Assembly: GCA_049515655.1 (NCBI GenBank)
Contig: JBEKTW010000009.1
Span: 60,399 to 124,398 of the forward strand
Source: JBEKTW01 sp049515655
Lineage (GTDB): Bacteria; Bacteroidota; Ignavibacteria; UBA10030; SZUA-254
Direction: 5' to 3'
DNA: 64,000 nt
Shown here: in pieces, positions 1 through 8,201 of the stretch
How the letters are laid out: each line of letters starts with the position of its first letter
How positions within the stretch are numbered: the stretch's first letter is position 1
Made by a program: the position numbers and the translations under genes
Notes under the pieces: model-generated
Seen by the model: the letters and a program-made list of their open reading frames with translations, nothing else
What the model was told of the DNA's origin: nothing
The model's database searches: none

Positions 1-498
1 GGCGATATTGATCCGATGCTTGCGATCTATTTGATGACTGTTCACGGATACCGGTCTGACGATCTGATGGAAATATTCAGCAAGAAAAGTGGTATCTTAG
101 GTATATCCGGGTTTTCAAGCGATATCAGAGACATCATCAAGCGTATTTCTGATAACGAAGAAGAGCAAGCTGAACTTGCATTGAATATGTACATCCATCG
201 CCTGAGGAAATATATTGGAGCCTACGTAGCCGTGTTGGGGGGTGTTGATGTTCTGGTCTTCACTGACGATATCGGGGTCCACAACTGGCTTGTGAGAGAA
301 AAAGTGTGTGAGGAGATGGGATGGTGCGGAGTCAAGCTTGACATTGATTTAAACCGACAAGCGGTTACTGACGCCGTAGCGCGTCTTCAATCGAAAGATT
401 CAAGAGCGGCCATTTTGTCAATCCCGACCAGGGAGGAGCTTGTCATATGTCGCGAAGGGGTGAAATTACTTAAACATTCGAATGATATTGCTTTTTGA
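1..498 (+). CDS. Acetate kinase-like protein, C-terminal part (left edge cut)
   Basis: The frame is open from the first base, so the N-terminus lies outside the window. The visible 165 residues match the C-terminal lobe of acetate kinase (ASKHA fold): it begins with GDIDP, and it contains RKYIGAY and a GGVDVLVFT strand. In active acetate kinases the next segment is GIGEN, whose Glu (Glu384 in the Methanosarcina enzyme) is catalytic. Here it reads DIGVHN, so that Glu is replaced by Val. The Cys/Ile-Pro-Thr stretch near the end (SIPTREELVICRE) matches the family's usual ending. The stop overlaps the start of the next gene by 17 bases, so the two are probably co-translated. Family assignment is firm. 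Kinase activity is doubtful, but the N-terminal active-site residues cannot be seen. Confidence 0.8.
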   Translation, partial: GDIDPMLAIYLMTVHGYRSDDLMEIFSKKSGILGISGFSSDIRDIIKRISDNEEEQAELALNMYIHRLRKYIGAYVAVLGGVDVLVFTDDIGVHNWLVREKVCEEMGWCGVKLDIDLNRQAVTDAVARLQSKDSRAAILSIPTREELVICREGVKLLKHSNDIAF

Positions 499-1561
499 TC
501 CTGATCCACCCTTCTTGCGGTGGTGCAAAGTTGAAAACGGAGACATTACGGAGCACAGATGTGAATTTGACTCTGCGTGGGATGAGAAAGTTCTGGGGAC
601 GATCGAGGACATCCGGAGAATAGAAGCCGTCGGCTATGTTCTCTATCATGGCGGCCAGGGAGTCGAAGAGCCGGCGATTCTCTTGACCCCGGAATCCCTC
701 TTGAATGTTGAAAAGAGCATGGAATTTCTTCCCGAACACAACGATATGATCGTAAAGGTAGCCGGAGAGTGGATCGCACGTTTGATTGACATACCTCATA
801 TAGTCGTTTGCGATACAGGGTTTTTTGCTGGCATGCCGAACGAGGCGAGTGGCTACGCCGTTCCCTTTGAGCTTCGCAGGAAGGGTGTACGGAGGTACGG
901 CGGTTACGGGTTGTGTCACCAATGGGTCTGGGAGAGATCCCGGTCCCTCTGCATCAATCGATGTGAAAAACTTATCAGCGTTTATCTGGGCGACCGCACG
1001 AACGTCGCGGCGATAAGGAACGGCAGAGCGATTGAATCGAGTATCGGCTTCACTCCGGCCGAAGGCATGTTATCTTCAAACAGTTGTGGTGATATCGACC
1101 CCACGATTGTTTTTCAATTGATCTCTGCCGGTATGTCGCTGGAAGATGTAAATCAGGCCCTATCTCAAGAAGCAGGCTTTACGGGACTCCTTGGAAGGCC
1201 ATGCAGTTTCTTGGATCTCCTGGGGGAACCGGATGATTCTCAGGTTCGTTCCGTGAAAGAGATTTTTCTCTACGCACTCAGGAAATATATTGGTGCTTTT
1301 ATTTCCATACTGGGGGGAGTAGATGTCATCGCATTCGTTACGAAAAATCCTAAACAATCTATAGATGTACAGCTGGATATTTTGGGTTCATTGGAGTTCC
1401 TCGGAATCAAGAAGAAAACGATCATCGATCCGCACACAGACCATGCCATTCTAACAGAAGAAGACTCGCCCATAGAAAGCGTCTGTTATCACTATGATAA
1501 ATGGAACATCATTAATGAAAGAGTAAAACAATTAAGGAGAAACAGCAGTGAAAAAAGATAA
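482..1561 (+). CDS. Divergent acetate kinase-like protein, probably catalytically inactive
   Basis: A 359-residue homologue of acetate kinase (about 400 residues) recognisable by YHGGQ (55-59), CDTGFFAGMPN (110-120), RRYGGYGLCH (137-146), SSIGFTPAEG (186-195), GDIDP (203-207) and RKYIGAF near the C-terminus. Position by position against the known family motifs, most catalytic residues are gone: the N-terminal Asn is Asp6, the substrate Arg of HRVVHGG is Val53, the His of GFHGTSH is Tyr142, the Asn of HLGNG is Asp171, the Arg of MGTR is Asn200, and the GIGEN Glu is missing. Only the DT Asp (Asp111) persists. It overlaps both neighbours (17 bases upstream, 14 downstream), so the three form an operon. 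Inference: a binding or scaffold role rather than acetyl phosphate synthesis. Confidence 0.8.
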   Translation: MILLFDPDPPFLRWCKVENGDITEHRCEFDSAWDEKVLGTIEDIRRIEAVGYVLYHGGQGVEEPAILLTPESLLNVEKSMEFLPEHNDMIVKVAGEWIARLIDIPHIVVCDTGFFAGMPNEASGYAVPFELRRKGVRRYGGYGLCHQWVWERSRSLCINRCEKLISVYLGDRTNVAAIRNGRAIESSIGFTPAEGMLSSNSCGDIDPTIVFQLISAGMSLEDVNQALSQEAGFTGLLGRPCSFLDLLGEPDDSQVRSVKEIFLYALRKYIGAFISILGGVDVIAFVTKNPKQSIDVQLDILGSLEFLGIKKKTIIDPHTDHAILTEEDSPIESVCYHYDKWNIINERVKQLRRNSSEKR

Positions 1562-2354
1562 GAGATTCATCGTTGATGTGGGTATGAAGGATTTGCCATT
1601 CCCCATCAAAGTCGCTTCAAAGACAATGCCGGACGGACAGCCCACAATTGGGAACATCTCAATCAACGCACACATCATGCATGAGTTCGAAACAAGCTGG
1701 ATTGACAAGTTCATCCAGATTGTTCATCAACATCGTGAGGTGATCGGGACAAGCACACTCTCAAAGAATATCTTGGATTATGTTCGTGAATTCAATGACG
1801 CGCCGGTCAGGATCGACTTTGAATATCCCTTTTTCGTCGAAAAGTTAACACCGGTATCAAAAGAGAAATGTCTGGTTCGATATCGGTGCACCTACTCTGC
1901 GAAGGCCTCGTCAATCCAAAAACCCAAAGTTCTATTTAAGATTGAGATACCCGTGCTCACGACGTATCCTCAAAGCACACTTTTGGTTCTAAAAAGGCTA
2001 TTCGCCCAGTTGAGCGTTGTCGTTATCGAGGTGGAATCCTCGAAGGAGATATTTGCTGAAGACCTTGTGGAACTGGTCGACAAGCATGCCTTAGCGCCCA
2101 TCTATTCATTCTTGACACCTGAGGACCAGGATTTTATCATTCAGAAAGCACATAAGGAGAGTAAGACGAGCCTGGTGATGGTCGATGAAATAAAGGATGA
2201 ACTTGCCCATAAGCCCGACATCGAATGGTACTCAGTCAAGTCTTCTAATTTCGGGATGTTACACTCCTATAGCACCATCATCGGCACGGAGAAGAGCGCA
2301 TGGGTTCCTTATAGTGATTTCGGTCAGGAGCTTGATCGGGAGTTTGGGGCCTAA
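1548..2354 (+). CDS. FolE2/MptA-like (GTP cyclohydrolase IB family) protein lacking the Cys motif
   Basis: 268 residues, the normal size for FolE2-type GTP cyclohydrolases, which make dihydroneopterin triphosphate for folate or queuosine. Supporting segments are the N-terminal VDVGMKDLPFPI block, the YPFFVEKLTPVS strand (family: FPWF..K.P), the EIPVLTTYP strand, and the C-terminal TPEDQDFIIQKAHKES block followed by NFGMLHSYS (family: SIHMHDA). The metal-site segment that is normally TxLCPCSK with a following HNQR is here TTYPQST with no Cys and no HNQR, so metal binding and catalysis are unlikely. The start lies inside the end of the preceding pseudo-acetate kinase, behind an AAGGAGAAA Shine-Dalgarno. 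Assignment is by remembered motifs, not alignment. A very divergent tunnelling-fold protein is the fallback. Confidence 0.6.
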   Translation: MKKDKRFIVDVGMKDLPFPIKVASKTMPDGQPTIGNISINAHIMHEFETSWIDKFIQIVHQHREVIGTSTLSKNILDYVREFNDAPVRIDFEYPFFVEKLTPVSKEKCLVRYRCTYSAKASSIQKPKVLFKIEIPVLTTYPQSTLLVLKRLFAQLSVVVIEVESSKEIFAEDLVELVDKHALAPIYSFLTPEDQDFIIQKAHKESKTSLVMVDEIKDELAHKPDIEWYSVKSSNFGMLHSYSTIIGTEKSAWVPYSDFGQELDREFGA

Positions 2355-2418
2355 GTCGTAGCAATACCGAGGGTTCAGCTGGTGCTTGAATGCAGGTCAC
2401 TGCTTCTCACGTGGCGAG

Positions 2419-2919
2419 ATGAGCGTCATGAATGACTTAGGCAGATTTCTTTCCTGGGTTGGGGTTGCGCTTGTCACCCTTCTCCCCATTATTAACCCGG
2501 TGAATACGGCCGTCCTTCTTCTTAGTATAAGCACGCATCTCGATGAGAAGGAACGCAATCGACAGGTCACGCGCGCATGCATATACATGACGGCAATCCT
2601 GCTCGCGTTCCTTTTCGCCGGTCACTTTATCATCGTCGCATTCGGTATCTCCGTACCGGGCATCCGTATTGCCGGTGGAATGGTCATTGGATATCTCGGG
2701 TTCCGTATGTTGTTTCCATCCTTTCAAGTCATACAGGAGATCCAATGGAGTTGCTTCTTTTATGTTAAAAAGCATGCAACGAACCATAGAAATGTGAGGA
2801 CGCAATCTACTAAGAAGCGGACATGTCATGATTACCGCCAACAGCCGCAGAAGCCGCTAGCACCAGTGACCCCGACGAAAAACTTCACGCAGGTTAAGAA
2901 GATGCTGCTTTTGAAGTGA
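2419..2919 (+). pseudogene. Truncated MarC-family membrane protein
   Basis: The first about 100 residues are a good MarC start: a hydrophobic helix with LLPIINPVNTAVLLLSIS, a second helix ILLAFLFAGHFIIVAFGISV, and the family's IRIAGGMVIGYLGFRMLF. After that the reading frame becomes Lys/Thr/Arg-rich and unlike any membrane protein (residues about 115-165), and the four remaining helices of a normal 200-residue MarC are absent. No continuation was found in the other two frames, so a deletion or rearrangement is likelier than one frameshift. ATG at 2419 or 2428 fits the hydrophobic start, and the upstream GGCGAG is a weak ribosome site. MarC proteins are inner-membrane proteins of unclear function. 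Confidence 0.65.
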
Positions 2920-2935
2920 GTGTCTTGTTCAAATC

Positions 2936-2967
2936 AAGCCGACTCGCCTTATCGCGGGCCGGCTTTC
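2936..2967 (+). terminator. Possible rho-independent terminator
   Basis: AAGCCG-A-CTCGC pairs with GCGGG-C-CGGCTT across a six-base CTTATC loop, leaving one A/C mismatch. The T tract after it is short (TTT then CATATTTG). It sits between the broken MarC frame and the kinase gene, where a transcript end makes sense. Confidence 0.5.
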
Positions 2968-3153
2968 ATATTTGTAGGTTGTTCCTCCAGTTTTCTCCAG
3001 GCCAGCCAGATTTGCCTCCCCTTGATTCAAGGCCTCAAATTCATTACCTTCTTGCATTACGAATTTGGGGCGAATCATGATCTTATCACATCTTCCTGAG
3101 TACCCGCATGTGCTGAAGTATATGGCACGGCGGGTTTTACGTTTCAGGATGGT

Positions 3154-5496
3154 ATGATCGGAACCACGATATCACATTATAAGATAGTCGAGAAATTGGG
3201 CGAAGGTGGAATGGGTGTAGTGTACAAAGCCCATGATACCCAGCTCGACCGTGATGTTGCACTGAAGTTTCTCCCACACTATCTCACAAGCGATCCCACC
3301 GAGAAAGAGCGCTTCAATCACGAAGCACGTGCCGCCGCTGCACTCACACATGCAAACATAGCCGTTGGCCACGAAATCGGTCAGCACGAAGGCCAGATCT
3401 TTATAGCTATGGAGTATGTAGAAGGTCAAACGTTAAAGGAGATCGTGGCTAAAGAACCCCTTTCCGTCAAGAAGGTGCTGGATGTTGCTATCCAGGTCTG
3501 CGAGGGGCTTGCAGCAGCACATGAAAAAGGTATTGTCCATCGAGACATCAAATCGGACAACATCATTGTCACACCGAAAGGACAGGCCAAGATCACAGAC
3601 TTCGGACTTGCCAAGCTCAAGGGTGCCACCAAACTCACCAAAGAAGGCTCTACGATTGGAACAGCAGCATACATGTCGCCTGAGCAAGCTCAAGGAGAAG
3701 ATGTTGATTATCGATCGGACATTTTCAGCTTCGGCGTAGTGTTGTACGAGCTTCTGACTGGTAAACTGCCATTCCGTGGCGAACATCAAGCAGCCTTATT
3801 GTACTCCCTTGTCAACGAAGAGCCAGAACCAATCGCACGGTTTAATGGGAAGGTGACGCTGGAGCTTGAGCGTATCGTGGCCAAAGCACTTGCTAAGGAT
3901 AAACAGGAGCGATATCAGCATGCTGACGATCTGCTGGCGGATCTGCGGACAGAGCGCAAGAAGCTTGAATACGCGAAGACGGGGTACGTAAGTGCACCTG
4001 TTCCATCCGCGGCAGGTCCGGCATTAGAACGATGGAAGATGGTCGCAGGCGCTCTTGCCGCAGTGATAATCATCGGTCTGGGCATCTACTTCCTTATTCC
4101 CAGGACCAGAGTGATCGATTCAATCGCCGTTCTGCCGTTCATCAACGTCAATGCGGATTCGACCATAGAATACCTGAGTGACGGAATCACCGAGAATCTC
4201 ATCAACAGCCTGACGCAGATTTCCAACATCAGGGTCATCCCGCGGAGCACGGCATTCCATTACAAGGGTAAAGACATCGATCCCCGTGAAGTGGGGAACA
4301 CATTGAAGGTTCGTTCGCTTCTGACGGGAAGGGTCATTCAGCGCGGCGGTGACCTTAATATCCAGCTGGATCTCATCGACATCGAAACGGAATCGCAGAT
4401 CTGGGGCGCGCAGTATAACAGGAAACTATCAGACATCGCGACAGTTCAGGAAGAGATCGTAAGGGGAGTATCCCAGAAGCTCCAGCCCGGGCTGAGCGTC
4501 GAAGAGAAAACAAAAATATCACGTGGGCGGACAGAGAGCGCCGAGGCATTCCAGCTCTACATGAAAGGGCGGTTCTACTGGAACAAACGAACGCCTGAGA
4601 GCGTGAAAACCAGCGTGGGCTATTTCGAGCAGGCGATCGAAAAGGACCCGGCGTACGCTCTTGCGTATGCCGGATTAGCCGATGCCTATATCGTGCTCGC
4701 AGAGCGGACTGTTTACCCCTCTAAGGAAACTCTTCCCAAAGCAAAGAGCGCTGCGCTAAAAGCCCTGGAGATAGATAATGAACTGGCCGAGGCACATACA
4801 TCGCTCGCCGCCGTTCTCAAAGATTATGACTGGGATTGGACGGGAGCGGAGCGTGAGTTTAAACGCTCCATCGAATTGAATCCGAATTATCCGACGGGTC
4901 ATCAATGGTACGCGGAATATCTAACCTGTACCGGGCGCCATCAGGAAGCGCTTGCCGAAATTCTCAAAGCACAGGAACTCGATCCGCTTTCTCTGATGAT
5001 CAATACAATGGTCGCCTATGTCTATATTTTTGACAGGCGGTATGATAAGGCAATTGAACAGTTCAGCAAAGTAATTGAAATGGATTCTAGTTTTACTCCT
5101 GCCCAGGACTTTTTCTTAATTGTATATTTGTTGAAGGGGATGAACGATCAGGAACTGGCCGAGGTGAATAGGATCCAGGCAAAGCAAGGGAACGGCACAG
5201 CTTACATTGAAGCATTCAACCGTGCTTACAAATCAGCCGGATGGAAAGGGTTGGCTCGATTGGAGTTGACTCAGTTGGATTCCGCTTCGAAGAACCGTTA
5301 TATCCCTTACTATACTTATGCTCAGGACTATGCCGTCATTGGAGAAAAAGAGAGGGCTATGGATGCGCTTGAAAAAAGTGCAGAAGAACGGGAAATTGGT
5401 TTGATCTACACCCTGAAAGTGAATCCGGCATTTGATGATTTGCGTTCTGATCCGCAGTTCATAGCGATCTTGAAAAAGATTGGGTTGGATAAATGA
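3154..5496 (+). CDS. Ser/Thr protein kinase with transmembrane helix, FlgO/TolB-N-like domain and TPR repeats
   Basis: 780 residues. The N-terminal kinase domain (about 9-270) has the glycine loop GEGGMG, the ATP lysine in VALKF (Lys38), Glu57 in helix C, the catalytic loop HRDIKSDN (Asp131), DFG (Asp149) and the activation-segment GTAAYMSPEQ, so it should be active. One transmembrane helix follows at about 296-316. The outer part begins IDSIAVLPF, a domain common in bacterial kinases and CadC-like regulators (about 322-440), and then runs into TPR repeats (WAxxEFKRSIELNPN, ALAEILKAQELDP). The layout implies a cytoplasmic kinase with an extracytoplasmic sensing or scaffolding half. Its target is not evident. 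A decayed second copy starts four bases before its stop codon. Confidence 0.93.
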   Translation: MIGTTISHYKIVEKLGEGGMGVVYKAHDTQLDRDVALKFLPHYLTSDPTEKERFNHEARAAAALTHANIAVGHEIGQHEGQIFIAMEYVEGQTLKEIVAKEPLSVKKVLDVAIQVCEGLAAAHEKGIVHRDIKSDNIIVTPKGQAKITDFGLAKLKGATKLTKEGSTIGTAAYMSPEQAQGEDVDYRSDIFSFGVVLYELLTGKLPFRGEHQAALLYSLVNEEPEPIARFNGKVTLELERIVAKALAKDKQERYQHADDLLADLRTERKKLEYAKTGYVSAPVPSAAGPALERWKMVAGALAAVIIIGLGIYFLIPRTRVIDSIAVLPFINVNADSTIEYLSDGITENLINSLTQISNIRVIPRSTAFHYKGKDIDPREVGNTLKVRSLLTGRVIQRGGDLNIQLDLIDIETESQIWGAQYNRKLSDIATVQEEIVRGVSQKLQPGLSVEEKTKISRGRTESAEAFQLYMKGRFYWNKRTPESVKTSVGYFEQAIEKDPAYALAYAGLADAYIVLAERTVYPSKETLPKAKSAALKALEIDNELAEAHTSLAAVLKDYDWDWTGAEREFKRSIELNPNYPTGHQWYAEYLTCTGRHQEALAEILKAQELDPLSLMINTMVAYVYIFDRRYDKAIEQFSKVIEMDSSFTPAQDFFLIVYLLKGMNDQELAEVNRIQAKQGNGTAYIEAFNRAYKSAGWKGLARLELTQLDSASKNRYIPYYTYAQDYAVIGEKERAMDALEKSAEEREIGLIYTLKVNPAFDDLRSDPQFIAILKKIGLDK

Positions 5497-5770
5497 TCGG
5501 AACCACGATATCGCACTACAAGATCCTCGAAAAGCTCGGCGAAGGCGGCGTCAAGGTCAGGACTCGATTACTTTGCGAAATTCGGTGAGAAGCAATCCGA
5601 GATGATGCGGAGGGCACAGAACCACTACCTCCTTGGTCTCGGGTATCCGGGGGGCCGGGGATTTCGAGAGCGCCCGGTCGGAGTTCTCAGAGGCCCTCGC
5701 TCTCAACCCGAACCACACCGGCGCCAGAGATGCGATGAAAGAGTTGCGGGCGCGCAGCCCCGAGAGGTGA
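5493..5770 (+). pseudogene. Remnant of a second kinase-TPR gene (5' and 3' ends joined)
   Basis: At 5493 a reading frame repeats the start of the upstream kinase almost exactly (MIGTTISHYKI then EKLGEGG) but breaks after about 20 residues. About 150 bases later another frame reads AGDFESARSEFSEALALNPN followed by HTGARDAMKELRARSPER and a stop at 5768-5770. This is a canonical TPR tail of the same kind of protein. The kinase core, helix and most repeats are missing. This is best explained by tandem duplication followed by a large internal deletion and frameshift. Confidence 0.75.
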
Positions 5771-5805
5771 GTCTGTCACATTTCAACAATACTATGGTCT
5801 TTGCG

Positions 5806-7329
5806 ATGAGAACAAAAACACAATGTGCCTGGTCAACGACAATTTTTTCGCTCCTTGCGTTCATCCTCTTAACGGTGACGGTTCCCTCTGCCCTGACACA
5901 GACCGGCCAAGCCCGGTGCGCCGGGTCTGTGAAAGAATCCCGCCTGGAGCTTTCGTCCTCGGACAGCCGCCTCGCGGGGAGCTTCAACTGGGCGAAGAAG
6001 CAAGCTATGGCTTTTGTCTTCGACGGCGATCCGGTGGGGCCATGGTACGAGGCGGCGGAGCCCGGGCGCGATGCGTTCTGCATGCGTGACGTCGCCCACC
6101 AAGCTCTAGGCGCGCACGCCCTTGGTCTGGCTCGCTGGAATCTGAACATGCTCCGGAGGTTCGCGGAAAACGTCTCGGATTCCAGGGACTGGTGCAGCTT
6201 CTGGGAGCTTAACCGGTACAACAGGCCTGCACCCGTGGACCATAGGAACGACGCCGAGTTCTGGTACAACCTTCCGGCCAACTTCGACATCCTTGACTGC
6301 TGCTACAGGATGTACGTCTGGAGCGGAGATGCCGCATACGTCGAAGATCCTGTTTTCCTGAATTTCTATGACCGCACCGTCAATGATTACGTGGAGCGCT
6401 GGGGCCTGGACCTCGGAGAGGTCATGGTGCGGCCCAGGATCATGAACGTCCGCGGCATGCCCGATGCAGGGAAGCGCTTTCAGGAAGCCCGCGGCATCCC
6501 GGGGTACGACGAGGAAGCCTCAGAGTATGTGCTCGGCGTTGACGTGCTCGCCACGCAGTATGACGCGTATGTGGCGTATGCCTCCATCCAGGAAATCCGC
6601 GGGGATGCAGAGCTGGCCCAGAAGTTCCGGAAGAAAGCCTCGGACGTACGGTCCCTCGTGAACAGGGACTGGTGGAACGAGAAGGAGCATTGTTTCTTTG
6701 CGCGGCTCACCAAGGAGCATACACTGGAAGGGCGTTCGGGAATGGACCTGCTCTACCGGGATATCGTGGACGATGGTCCGAAAATTAAAAGTGCGCTGAA
6801 GGAAGTGAAAGAGGAAGCTCTGGGTAGCGCCGAGGCCATCTACAGGTACGGGGATCCGGATACCGGCTACGCAAAGCTGATAGAGTTGACGACGCCCGGC
6901 GTCAGCCGCCTTGAGTACCCCGAGATCTCCTTTTCGGTGATCGGAACTATCGTAAGCGGCACGATGGGCATCACCGTGGAGGCGTCATCGCCGGTGAATG
7001 CGCTTGCGGAGGGAAACTGGACCGCAACAGCAGTCAGGACGCTATCTGGTCTGGGGAGACATGTCGAATGGGCGGAGCTCCGCAATCTTCCTGTCCGGGC
7101 CAACGAGATCACGGTCCGTCACGAAGGAATGCACAAGACCATGCTCACCAATCAGCACGGACCCTCGCTGATCTGGCAGCCGACGTTCGACGGAGTGCAT
7201 GAAAAGCTTCTGGTCAACGGCAAACCCGTGAAAGTCCACTCCGGGAAAGGGCCGCTTGATAGAAATCTCTCCTGGGTCAGGGTGCCGGTTGTCGGGGGCG
7301 CAACCGTGACCGTCGAAATCCCGAAATGA
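5806..7329 (+). CDS. Secreted six-hairpin glycosidase-like protein
   Basis: 507 residues from the ATG at 5806, chosen because it gives a clean signal peptide (MRTKTQ then a hydrophobic core ending near PSALTQ). An in-frame ATG at 5794 would add four residues. Further upstream the frame runs into the kinase remnant and is not credible. The body is rich in Trp/Tyr and paired helices (CMRDVAHQALGAHALGL, FWYNLPANFDILDCCYRMYVW, YDAYVAYASIQEI), the look of (alpha/alpha)6 glycosidases such as GH78-like rhamnosidases, with a beta-rich C-terminal domain ending in a Val-rich strand. I cannot name the family or substrate. The gene looks more GC-rich than the kinase gene before it, which may mean separate origin. 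Confidence 0.7.
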   Translation: MRTKTQCAWSTTIFSLLAFILLTVTVPSALTQTGQARCAGSVKESRLELSSSDSRLAGSFNWAKKQAMAFVFDGDPVGPWYEAAEPGRDAFCMRDVAHQALGAHALGLARWNLNMLRRFAENVSDSRDWCSFWELNRYNRPAPVDHRNDAEFWYNLPANFDILDCCYRMYVWSGDAAYVEDPVFLNFYDRTVNDYVERWGLDLGEVMVRPRIMNVRGMPDAGKRFQEARGIPGYDEEASEYVLGVDVLATQYDAYVAYASIQEIRGDAELAQKFRKKASDVRSLVNRDWWNEKEHCFFARLTKEHTLEGRSGMDLLYRDIVDDGPKIKSALKEVKEEALGSAEAIYRYGDPDTGYAKLIELTTPGVSRLEYPEISFSVIGTIVSGTMGITVEASSPVNALAEGNWTATAVRTLSGLGRHVEWAELRNLPVRANEITVRHEGMHKTMLTNQHGPSLIWQPTFDGVHEKLLVNGKPVKVHSGKGPLDRNLSWVRVPVVGGATVTVEIPK

Positions 7330-7468
7330 CCGGAAACAACCTACCGGAAGCCGGATCGCACCTGTTGTGCAGGGGCGCAGCTTGCGAAGTTGAAGGGTGG
7401 CGGGCAATGATTCTCGCATCTGAATCACTTATCATACACATTTAACAATCAAATATATGGAGGGTATC

Positions 7469-7969
7469 ATGAAAGCAAACATCTACGTTGCAGCGCTGCT
7501 CCTTTTCTGCCTTGGGTGCACTTCACAGCAAGGCGACCAGTTGACCCAGCAGCAAAAGGATCAAATCAAAAGCGAAATCAAGGTGGTATGCGACAGCATC
7601 ACAGCCAAAGCTGAGAGGCTGGATGCAGGATGGTTAGACTACTTTTCCGACTCGCCTGACTGGGGAATGGTCAATGCTGATGGTTCACGATGGGATTTTC
7701 AAACCACCAAGAAGGCCATATCTGATTGGATAAATTCCGCAACTGCCTATAAATGGACAACTACTCGTCAGGACTTCATATTTCTTACCAAGGACATCGT
7801 CATCTGCGCCTTGGATGGCAAGGATGAGACCTTGATGAAGTCGGGAGATAAAATAACAATCGATCCGCACATCTATACCATGATCTTCAAGAACATCGCG
7901 GACCAGTGGAAAGTGATCTATAGTCACGACTCTGGCATTCCGGTGACACAGAAGGCTGGCAAGAAATAG
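7469..7969 (+). CDS. NTF2-like (SnoaL/DUF4440-type) lipoprotein
   Basis: 166 residues. The start at 7469 is preceded by GGAGG at the right distance. An ATG at 7457 contains that ribosome site and is rejected. The N-terminus MKANIYVAALLLFCLGCTS is a lipoprotein signal with the acylated Cys probably at residue 17 (the -3 position is Cys, slightly off consensus). The rest resembles small NTF2-fold proteins: an amphipathic helix with AERLDAGWLDYFSD, then GSRWDF, and alternating strands ending in MIFKNIADQWKVIYSHDS, a typical DUF4440 closing strand. These proteins are usually small ligand-binding or unknown-function domains. No neighbour clarifies the role. Confidence 0.7.
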   Translation: MKANIYVAALLLFCLGCTSQQGDQLTQQQKDQIKSEIKVVCDSITAKAERLDAGWLDYFSDSPDWGMVNADGSRWDFQTTKKAISDWINSATAYKWTTTRQDFIFLTKDIVICALDGKDETLMKSGDKITIDPHIYTMIFKNIADQWKVIYSHDSGIPVTQKAGKK

Positions 7970-8201
7970 AGCTTGTTACCTCGCCATAACTCCAAGCACC
8001 GACGAATAACGCAGACAGCATTCATAAAGACCCTCCCTTCATGATAGAAAAGAGTGGTGTACGCTCAATGTCTTTGCTCACGGAAAATTTGTCATCTAAT
8101 AGTTCGCGAAAGCACCGCACGCGTTATGTGAAAATGGTTCGCACACAGATTCGGTTGCACAACAGTCTAAAAAATAACACCAAGAACCGACAGGTATGTC
8201 T

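Noticed and set aside
470..922. Minus-strand 150-codon frame opposite the pseudo-acetate kinase
   Set aside because: Antisense shadow. The plus-strand frame carries family motifs throughout.
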